Assembly: GCA_944472155.2 (NCBI GenBank)
Contig: OX235272.1
Span: forward strand, 84,698,020 to 84,762,019
Direction of reading: 5' to 3'
DNA from: Trichobilharzia szidati
Lineage: Eukaryota; Platyhelminthes; Trematoda; Strigeidida; Schistosomatidae
DNA: 64,000 nucleotides
Position numbers and translations under genes: made by a program
Notes under the pieces: model-generated
Seen by the model: only the letters and a program-made list of their open reading frames with translations
What the model was told of the DNA's origin: nothing
Database searches by the model: none
Shown here: positions 56,067-64,000 of the stretch, one piece after another
Position numbering within the stretch: the stretch's first letter is position 1
How the letters are laid out: every line of letters begins with the position of its first letter

Positions 56067-56554
56067 GATAACAAAGCGCACAAATTTCACTACATCATTT
56101 TTCTGTCCTGTTTAGAAAACTTGATGTTTTCGTCTAAATATGACTCGTCCTACCGCCCCCCTCCACCTTTTTTTTTGTCTATTTTATAAAAACGTGTTTT
56201 TCTGTGGTTACGTAACCCATTACTTTTTATACTCTTTCTAGTTTATTTCTACCCACAAAACATCTGTTGAACTCTGTCCTTTTGTTTCCAAGCTTAGTCA
56301 TGCAATTCTTCTATAAATAGTCGATCCTTTTCACTCTTAATTATTTGACAACTTACATCATTCTTGACCAATGTTACTCTCAGTTCCAATCAATTACTCA
56401 TTATCATTGTAAACAAAAAGAATGTTCAGATCTTTAATTTGATTTATAATTTTGCTACTGTTCAGGTTGTAACCAGTCGAGAAGAGCCCACGAAATAAAA
56501 AAAACAACAAAATGAGCTCAGATTATCCTGGTACATTTATCCTTCTTGCTTTAT
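56067..56554. other. AT-rich intergenic sequence
   Basis: Probably PLE 3' non-coding remnant at its start (T-rich run at 56168). Otherwise nothing recognised. Confidence 0.35.
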
Positions 56555-56880
56555 TCAGTCAAAAAACCATTGAAAAACCAGCAGGGAGTACAAGACACCT
56601 GCTTGTTTCGTCCTCCTTCTTTGGGACTCTTCATCAATACGCACTCACCGCCAGGATTTGAACTCAGAACCTTCCGGTTACAAGGTGAGCACGCCCATAC
56701 GTCATCATCCAGTCATTGGGATCCAACTCAATGACGCATAAATTCCAACTTCTACCAATTTGTGATATATGTGTGTGTATAGTGCAACCGTCAGCGAATG
56801 TTATAAGCGAGCGACTGTCCAGTACTTCCAGGTTTTCCAATAATTCTCTAACTGACATCAAATCACGACCAAACCTGTTA
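56555..56880. repeat. Hammerhead-SINE (-) with truncated + tail
   Basis: The - SINE 56555-56760 has HHR GUAUUG-AUGAAGA-GUCC ... GAAAC. The + remnant 56805-56880 starts at the CTGTCCAGTAC part and ends 'ctctaactgacatca'. Confidence 0.7.
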
Positions 56881-57489
56881 AATTATCAAGTCACATACAC
56901 TTAAATGGTATTGTTAACAGTTCAAACGGGAGGAACTAGTACCTGGTAGAAAAGTTCTCTTTTTTTCTCTCCCTGAATTACCTAATATATCTGTCACTGT
57001 ATATATATACACACACTGTTGGACATAGAACATTGAATAATTATTAAGCTAAAACTGTATCAAGAGACAAAATAACTGTCTTAAAAACTAGTTTAGTTAT
57101 ACAAATAAAATCAACCTTTAAGATATTTCATAGTTACCGCACTATGAAAACAAACAACCAATCCTTCAAAGGATACATAATAACGAAACAAAGAACATAA
57201 AGAAACAAAAAATAACAAACTATACCAAACAAAGCTGAACATTTCTCTATTGTTAGTATAGTACTTGAGCTTAGTTGGGCTTCAGTATATCAATATACAC
57301 CCTATTATGTATTACATGTCTGTCTGTCTGTCTGTGTGAGTGTGTGCGTATGTGTGAAATATGAAAGCATGTCTATAAGAATGAATAGAGAGAGAGAGAG
57401 AGAAAAACACGACAACAACAACAACAACCAGACAATCTTAATCAAATTATACTGTAATAAAAAGGAATTTAAGAAATCTAGAATACCAA
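56881..57489. other. AT-rich sequence with microsatellites
   Basis: Includes (GTCT)n at about 57318, (GA)n at about 57389-57402 and (ACA)n at about 57412-57426. No genes recognised. Confidence 0.5.
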
Positions 57490-58012
57490 AACTTCATGCA
57501 TTTATTCCCCTTGATGAATTTGAATAAAGCAAGAACAACAGTGGTTTGTGCAGAATAGATGGCACCATCATTTATTTCGTTGGCTTCTCATCAGCTGCTT
57601 ACAGCACCCCCTTTTATCATCTGTAATTTTGTTTGTCTCTTGTTCCTATGATTTGAGTTGAACTCAGTAGATTGTTACCCAATTTATTAGTCACTCAGCA
57701 TCTAACGCATATCTCGTCTTTATTACGTAACTCCTTTACCATTGTATGCATACATTTATTTTGTTTAAACTTGAACTGCCTGTGTAAAAACTATATAAGC
57801 GCAATTTTCTGAGCACTGTTCACTAATTGTGGAACTTTCTGTCAACTGACATCATGAAAAAAATTTGCAAGTATGTTAAAACTTTATTGTACATAAACCT
57901 CATAATTTATTTAGGCTGTAAGCAGCTGATGAGAAGCCAACGAAATAAACAATGATGGTACCATTTTATTCTGCACAAACCACTGTTGTTCTTGATTTAT
58001 TTCAGAATACCA
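57490..58012. mobile_element. Non-coding PLE derivative: two inverted hammerhead arms
   Basis: Arms of about 100 bp, 57496-57605 and 57915-58012, are mirror copies (aagaacaacagtggtttgtg / complement). HHR cores at 57550-57598 (-) and 57922-57974 (+). The 300-bp centre has no PLE coding blocks, unlike 32985-33830, whose arms it shares. Confidence 0.75.
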
Positions 58013-58025
58013 AAAGTTGTCCTGG

Positions 58026-58568
58026 CCAAGTTAAACTTTAAGCACCACTAACTACCACACCAATGGAGTGCGGTGGCCGCACCATTGATCTTGAATGGTC
58101 CAATGTGTTTATTCACGTGAGTTTGTTTCGAGTCAAATGCCTGCTCTAACACAGTTGCATTTGCAATTTGGTGAGGATCAAGTCTTCCAGCATTGTTTAG
58201 ATATGGGGTTGATTTAGGAAACAAAAGGATTTGTTCATGTGGAAATGTGATAACTATAAAAAGCGTCAGTAAGTCTTTTCATGGACATATACACCGCTGT
58301 TCAATTTATTTGAGACGAGTTAATTAATATCAGAGAAGGTAAGCTGATGATTCAAATATTTCGTGGGAACATTTTTTTGCCAGATCCCATCTTTCCTTAA
58401 CCCAGATCCTTGTCATCCCTTGGATATATTCACCACAGAGTCAACCATTCTAATGATTTTGTGGATCCCATTACAGGGAACCACACCAATTCTATCGAAG
58501 GCTTTTGAGGAAGGTTAAAAAACAAGATTAGAGCCATTAATGGATTGCAAAGCGATATTATTTATACA

Positions 58569-58602
<34 letters not shown>

Positions 58603-58731
58603 ATGCGCGGTGTAACTTTCCCGTCGGTACTCCTACGCTAAACTGGGAGATGTTCTTATCGTATGTGAAAGAAAGGTATCCCCTGTAACTTTTTTACGCA
58701 GTAGTTAATGGTGCTCAAAGTTTAACTGTGC
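58026..58731 (+). mobile_element. Merlin DNA transposon remnant (copy 2) with clear TIRs
   Basis: The left end (ccaagttaaactttaagcac) and the complement of the right end (cacagttaaactttgagcac) form a terminal inverted repeat of about 27 bp. Coding remnants MPALTQLHLQFGEDQVFQHC and HHRVNHSNDFVDPITGNHTN followed by SIEGF match the N- and C-terminal parts of the Merlin transposase. Most of the catalytic middle is deleted. An (AT)n run (58572-58600) lies near the right end. Confidence 0.82.
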
Positions 58732-58921
58732 CATTGTCCTTATAAAACTAATGGGAACAATTGCATTTATAGGTCGAATTGAAACTTATTGTGTTTATAT
58801 ACATTATTTTAAACTCAAGCTTGGTAAAATATACAAATAGGGGCCAAGAGATACTTGATGATTCAGTGCCTATTACCGAACTGGTGAATATGAAAAGCCA
58901 CCTTGATTAAACATACTGTCC

Positions 58922-59112
58922 TCTTCAGCTAGGTTCACAACTGCCCATAATCTCTCATCTCCTCCTCTCCAAACGATCTACCTAGGACGATCCACTCCTC
59001 GTTTTCTATTGAAGTTCCACTCGAGGGGTAGGCACGCGATGTCATTTGACGGCCTCCTCAACGTTTACCCGATCCATCTCCATTTTCTCCTACATATTTG
59101 TTGAGATCCTCT
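58922..59112 (-). mobile_element. RTE LINE 3' fragment
   Basis: - strand RTE tail (cacaactgcccataatctctcatctcctcc; gacggcctcctcaacg). The extreme 3' end is missing. Confidence 0.65.
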
Positions 59113-59439
59113 TAACTAGCATAGTATCCAAGTTTTTACAGTCGACAGTCCTGTGAAGATTAAGTGAGCCTAAGGAAAAACGGAACTGAGAAAATCAGTC
59201 GTCCCCTTTCCAAGGATGAAGGTGCAAGTTTAAGAAGAGAATCTCAGGAAGTATACGGTGTCCACAGCAAGACACCTTACTTGAACTAATGTAGTCATGT
59301 AACAGCTTATATAAAGTTGTCGTCTGAAGTGACGACAACCAGTAGTGTCTGTCAAGAATGCTCAGTGTTTATTGAATTGCAAAATAGTTCATACTGATGG
59401 ATATGACCCTGATCGATTTTCGCTCAAGGCAGGGTTCAA

Positions 59440-59760
59440 CTTGTTTATAGTACGCAGATGACGTAACCCTTTTAGGGGGGAATTCGCCTACGAAATGTCA
59501 TCTTCTGGACACCTCGAGAGAAAAATCTGAGTATGTTTTGGGTTAAGTTTATTTCAGTCAAATTAATGAAGATGCTCAAGAGCTGGTCTAAAACTAACTA
59601 CTTCACTACTTATCTAGTAAGTTATATCAGCCCTAATGAACACATTGCTAATGAAATTTCAGCAAAAATACATAAGATTCATTTAGAACTGACCAACTTT
59701 CGGTCACAAGTGCTCTTGGTTCAGTTATTTAGGTTAGATGGAGCAACTTTTAGGTTCTGA
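59440..59760 (+). mobile_element. LINE RT fragment
   Basis: YADDVTLLGG at about 59454 (palm box), then a decayed region similar to 40315-40640 (ctggacacctcgagag). A 75-residue open frame here is coincidental or a remnant. Confidence 0.55.
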
Positions 59761-59967
59761 AATTTGTCTATATCTAATTATTTCCTGTCATACATCGTCA
59801 TCTATTTTCATCGCATTTATTTTCTCTACTGACATCTAGCACCGATACACTTTTATCCAAGGTTCCAAGTTGTCGGTTCAGTCAGTCAGTTGTCATACCA
59901 CTGCCTTAGACACACATCTGACTAGATCATTGTGCACTAAGTGTACCAGTGTAAACAGACCTATTTC

Positions 59968-60680
59968 ACTTTATTTGATGCCCATAGTCTTTCTTCTCCT
60001 CCTCAAACTCACCCTCGGACGTCCAACTGGCTTCTCACTCGAGCAATAGCCTGGTGTGTGATGTCACCCAACGGTCTGCATAGCATGTGTCCGATCCATC
60101 TCCACTTTTTTCGGGATAATTGTCGGGAGATAGATTCTTATTCTGATTGGACACTAGTAACTAGTGTGATGTGTCTAATCCTTTCTTTGATGCGGAATGA
60201 ATTCTATCAGTCAAGTTTGCAATGTGGCCACCATTCTAGGTAGCTCACCATCACGGTGCACATTGATTTGATGATATTAGATGGTTGGAGGCAATCGGCA
60301 GGAAGCCTTGCTTGAACCTAGGTTTCGTTCTAGTTGGCACTCGTCAGCAAGGCGTGTCTGCAACTTTGAAGGAACTCATGTCCCTTCTGAGATTCCTAAT
60401 TGGCTCGTTCCCAGAGTTTCTTGTTGCTAATCCTTTCGCGCCCACCGTCTGGTCTTCAGTATGGAACCAAGAGGCAGCTGCTGATAAACGTCAGTAGCAG
60501 CCTGTTGGAAAGGCGTTTGGTGACGCTTTGGGGCCGAGTTTCTTATCCATACAGAAGAACTGACTGACTTAACGTATTGGTGTTGAAAATCTGAAGATTT
60601 GCAAACTAATTTCACGTCGATGCCTTTTCGATTCTAGTTCTGACCTTCTCATCCGTGCTGAATGCTACTCCGGTTTGTTG
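59968..60680 (-). mobile_element. RTE LINE 3' remnant split by a Cys-like SINE
   Basis: 59968-60135 and 60396-60680 are consecutive parts of a - strand RTE tail ('gtcacccaacggtctgcatagc...' and 'cgttcccagagtttcttgttg...'). 60268-60395 is the - oriented tRNA-Cys-like SINE; 60136-60267 is related flanking sequence. Confidence 0.7.
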
Positions 60681-61139
60681 GGTAAACAAACCACTTCTTA
60701 TAGTGTGAATTGTGATATAATACAAGACTGCTCTTTGAAACTATCCAGAAGAGATGACTAAAAATAACCTTATCAATATCAAAATAGGGTACTTATTAAG
60801 CTAAATTGACCTACAGTCAGGGTAGGTGTGTGTACCATAGCGTGAGAATATGTTTATTTGATTGTTTCTATTACGTAACTCGCCCGCATGAAACGGGTTT
60901 ACCTATTAGGTTATACACCAAGTTTCATACATGAACCAATCTTGGTCATGTGAACAAGTGGTTGGTAGTCTGCAGAACAACATCGCTAGGTCGTAGATTC
61001 ACAGCTTCACATTTAAATACGCAATTTTTATATCGATCAATGTTCATATTCTCGCTGTCAATTAACAATAAAGTTTAGATTCGCATTTAATAGGTTACAT
61101 GAGAGACTCTTTAAAAGCATAAACCCTTTTACTAACTAA
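60681..61139. other. Intergenic sequence
   Basis: Nothing recognised. Confidence 0.35.
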
Positions 61140-61177
61140 TATTGTGACGTGTGCTACTGATAAGATTTATCAGTAGT

Positions 61178-62187
61178 ATATAAAGAGACTTAAGGAATCC
61201 TTCGAAGTGAGGACAGGAGTAAGACAAGGCTGCCTACTATCGCCAATGATTTTCCTGATTGCAGTAGATTGGATAATGCGACAAACAGCGGCGGGCAATG
61301 AGGAAACAGGTATAAAATGGACTCACACAAAAAACTTGGAGGATCTGGACTTCGCCGATGATATATGTCTGATTTCGCACAAACTGGAAGATATGCAAGC
61401 GAAAAGCAACAAGTTGGCAGAAGAAGCATCAAAGATAGGACTTCAGGTGAACATAGAGAAAACAGAGGTGATGAAGATTCCTGGGCAACACCACCAACAG
61501 CAACAACAACAACAGCAGACAACAATCAGCATAAATGGAAGGAACCTGAAAGAAACAACCTCTTTTACCTACCTAGGAAGCATCGTTTCAACTACAGGCG
61601 GAACTGACGAGGATATCAAAGCAAGAATTGGAAAAGCAAGACAAGCTTTCATTACTCTCAGCACTCAGCATCAAAAATAAGATCCGGATTTTCAACTCCA
61701 ATGTGAAGTCAGTCAGTGCTACTATACGGATCAGAGACTTGCACTGCGCGTCATAAAGAGCATCTCAAACAAACTACAGACCTTCATTAACAGTTGTCTT
61801 CGCTCAATACTCAAGATCAGATGGCCGGCCAGAAAAGATCAGCCACAGGGATGGATTTCTGGGAGCGAACCAACCAGGAACCGATTGTGAAACAAATAGG
61901 CAGGAAGAAATGGAGATGGATTGGCCATACTCTGAGAAAACAACCATCAAGTGACATCACTAGACAAGCCATTGCTCGAGTGGAACCCGAAAGGGAAGCG
62001 GCGAGTTGGTCGTCAGTGCAAGGGTGACTTGGAGGAGGTCATGTGAAGAGGAGATGAAAACGTGTGGGCAGACTTGGAGCCAGGTGAAGACTCTAGCAGA
62101 GAACCGAACGCAATGGAGACGCACGGCTGAAGCCCTATGTTCCTCTAGGAATTAAAGGAAACAATAATAATAATAATATAAAGAGAC
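61178..62187 (+). mobile_element. RTE LINE, 5' truncated, with exact target duplication
   Basis: atataaagagac at 61178-61189 and 62176-62187 flanks 986 bp. The insert runs from the RT palm to the 3' end (tctaggaattaaaggaaaca, then AATAATAAT). A classic 5'-truncated LINE insertion. Its sequence differs moderately from 19528-22785, so it is another subfamily, shared with 27342-27631. Confidence 0.9.
61207..61680 (+). CDS. RTE reverse transcriptase fragment with intact FADD
   Basis: 157 residues: [15 protein letters not shown], then [20 protein letters not shown] (catalytic FADD intact), LQVNIEKTEVMKI, a Gln run, [20 protein letters not shown]. The C-terminus continues after frameshifts at 61794-62027 ([20 protein letters not shown]). 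Truncated before motif A, so it makes no active enzyme. Confidence 0.85.
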   Translation: MRTGVRQGCLLSPMIFLIAVDWIMRQTAAGNEETGIKWTHTKNLEDLDFADDICLISHKLEDMQAKSNKLAEEASKIGLQVNIEKTEVMKIPGQHHQQQQQQQQTTISINGRNLKETTSFTYLGSIVSTTGGTDEDIKARIGKARQAFITLSTQHQK

Positions 62188-62450
62188 GTCCAGAGGCATA
62201 AAAAAACATCAAATAGCAGGGAGACAGATTTGATATCCTAGAAAGCAAGTGATGCAGCGTTGCGGAGATACATGGGAGACGTGGAAGGAACACAAAGAAA
62301 CACAATATGGAGGGAGGCGAGAAGATCTATGCAAATGGTGCGTTGAAGATAAGGTGTACATAATTTGGCTATGTAGAGAAACCAAATTGCAAATAAACAT
62401 TCCTTTACCAAGTCTTTCGTCTTATACCATTACAATATTATCAGAAAAAT

Positions 62451-63004
62451 ACAATACGAAAATATTTGTTTACTAGTGTTGATTTGTCTTTGAACTAGAG
62501 CTGAACATGGCTGGCTAACAATTACAATTGTGTCTGATGATCGGGGGTGTGGTGGTAAACGATCGAAATTATATACAGTTAGAAGACTAATTAACAAAGG
62601 ATCAATAATATAATTGATTTGTTTTCTTAATTTGAAACAATTATGAACAACAATATGCTTTACAAATAACTGTGTATACACATACACACGTTCGTGCATG
62701 AATCGACAAGTTACGCCTATTATTTTATATTATGTAAGGAATATATTATAGATAATACAGCTAGATAAATGGAGTGAGTTTTTAACTCCCCAGCTAGAGA
62801 ATAAGAATTGATTTTTTAAAACAGGGAGACACTGATCTACAAAACTGTGTGCGAATCTATCCAGCTATCTATCTATCTATTTGTTTATTTATATACATGT
62901 AGTTATACTTTTATGTTTCCACGATCTACTCATTTTCACATTTGTTGATTGACTTCTGATTTCTCGATTACTGATGGTAAGATAGTAGAAGAGTTCATTT
63001 TCCC
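62451..63004. other. AT-rich intergenic sequence
   Basis: Contains an (ATCT)n run at about 62862-62880. No genes. Confidence 0.4.
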
Positions 63005-63190
63005 TGTTTGATAACCGAAGAACCATCGAAAACTAGTAGGGGGTGCTGGACAGTTGTTTCGTCCTTATTTGGAACTCTTCATCAGCACGCACCCACCAGA
63101 GGTCGAACCCAGGACCTTTAAGGGTTACAAGGTGAGCTCATCGACCATTCAGCCACTGGGACAGAATCCAATGACCCACTGATTCTATCT
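63005..63190 (-). repeat. Hammerhead-bearing SINE, single - copy
   Basis: B box ggtcgaacc, tRNA-like head at 63150 (gaccattcagccactgggac) and HHR 63043-63088: stem I GUGCUG/CAGCAC, core AUGAAGA, stem II, GAAA, triplet GUC. Stem I differs from other copies by a paired change. Confidence 0.75.
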
Positions 63191-63850
63191 TCTGATAATT
63201 CATAGGATGTATAGATGTTGGAAGAGGGGGTGTATAATTATAGGATTAGTAGGCAAACAAAATAAAGTAAAAGCGTTGAGTAATATGGTGTGAAATTTGA
63301 TAATAGAGAATTTAACGTTACAAAATAAATTTGATTTAGAATGACAAGTGGGACAAGTAAAATATTCCCTGGAATAGTTCAAAGTGAGAATAATAATATT
63401 AACAATCTACTTAATAAAGGAAGAGTATACGAATTGAATAAACAAAACCCTCTTCATTCACAACTCTCCCCTTGCATCTCATCAGGCAGGACCAGAAGTC
63501 TATATAAAAAACTATATGCTCGCACTAGCAAGTACAAAACTCAACCATACCCTACTTAGCTCGTGATACAGATGAGTCGGACATGAAATGATTTCGGCAA
63601 ATCACCTCACCGCTTGTAGATGACTTAAAAGGCTGAGGCTGTAGAGGCAGAGTGATCAGTATTTTTCTTTTGCAACGTTAAATTGTGTATTATCATATTT
63701 CACACAATGTTACGCAACGTCTTTATTTGCCTACTAACCCTATAATTTCACACCCTTTCCAAGTTCTAAACATCCTATGAATTGTTGCTGTCTATGACAT
63801 TATTTGTTTTGCCACATGACATTTAACTATGATTGTAATCACAAACATTT
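63190..63850 (-). mobile_element. PLE remnant with inverted arms (third subfamily)
   Basis: Left arm 63190-63330 and right arm 63665-63790 are mirror copies (gaatttaacgttacaaaa / gcaacgttaaattg). The outer region continues to 63850. Only scraps of the PLE C-terminus remain between them. Confidence 0.65.
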
Positions 63851-64000
63851 TAATTTTAATTGCATTTCATACTACTGTAATTATTTCATGTATTCACATC
63901 TACGATTCCATTCCCTCACCCAATGTAATTTCTTAAAAAATCATATAAATATATATTTTTTGATTACAGCTTGATTCCACACCGTATTTTCTTTTTTTGG

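Larger units (their letters stand above)
61140..62450 (+). repeat. ~300-bp hairpin repeat, split by an RTE insertion
   Basis: Left part 61140-61189 with the hairpin ctactgataagatttatcag; right part 62188-62450 (gtccagaggcata ... ataccattacaat). The RTE lies between, flanked by the duplicated atataaagagac. Confidence 0.78.

Overview
The window looks like nuclear DNA of a blood fluke (Schistosoma or a close relative). It is AT-rich, its one clear host gene has tiny exons and introns up to 13 kb, and most of the rest is retroelements of types known from schistosome genomes: CR1-like and RTE-like LINEs, Penelope-like elements (PLEs) with a GIY-YIG domain, Merlin DNA transposons, tRNA-derived SINEs, and sequences carrying hammerhead ribozymes (HHRs). 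The species is inferred from this content, not proven.

Host genes. A complete PIF1-family DNA helicase runs on the + strand from 11920 to 43426. Seven coding exons join in frame into a 705-residue protein with all helicase motifs. Its six introns (1.9, 13.2, 4.0, 4.2, 3.2 and 2.9 kb) are filled with nested mobile elements. One exon on the - strand (50179-50654) encodes most of an SH3 domain resembling NCKIPSD/SPIN90. No other host gene could be recognised.

Layout. 1-7490: two CR1-like LINEs head to head. 7490-11900: mostly unclassified DNA before PIF1. 12437-43228: PIF1 introns. The largest (14600-27822) holds a PLE with a long inverted repeat, split by an almost complete RTE LINE (19528-22785), then another LINE, a Merlin copy and a second PLE. 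43427-50178: PLE remnants and SINEs. 50179-50654: the SH3 exon. 50655-64000: SINEs, RTE and PLE remnants, a Merlin copy with matching terminal inverted repeats, and a 5'-truncated RTE with a clean target-site duplication.

Main theme. Hammerhead-type RNA motifs occur in at least four unrelated sequence contexts: inverted pairs at PLE ends; the 3' half of a tRNA-derived SINE; a 97-bp insertion with a 12-bp target-site duplication; and possibly a fourth interspersed repeat. Several have a complete catalytic core by eye. PLE and schistosome alpha-repeat HHRs are established knowledge. The SINE arrangement (inverted dimers, one near-perfect 150-bp-arm palindrome flanked by a 13-bp duplication) and the fourth class are the parts most worth checking. 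No CRISPR, operon or prokaryotic feature is present.
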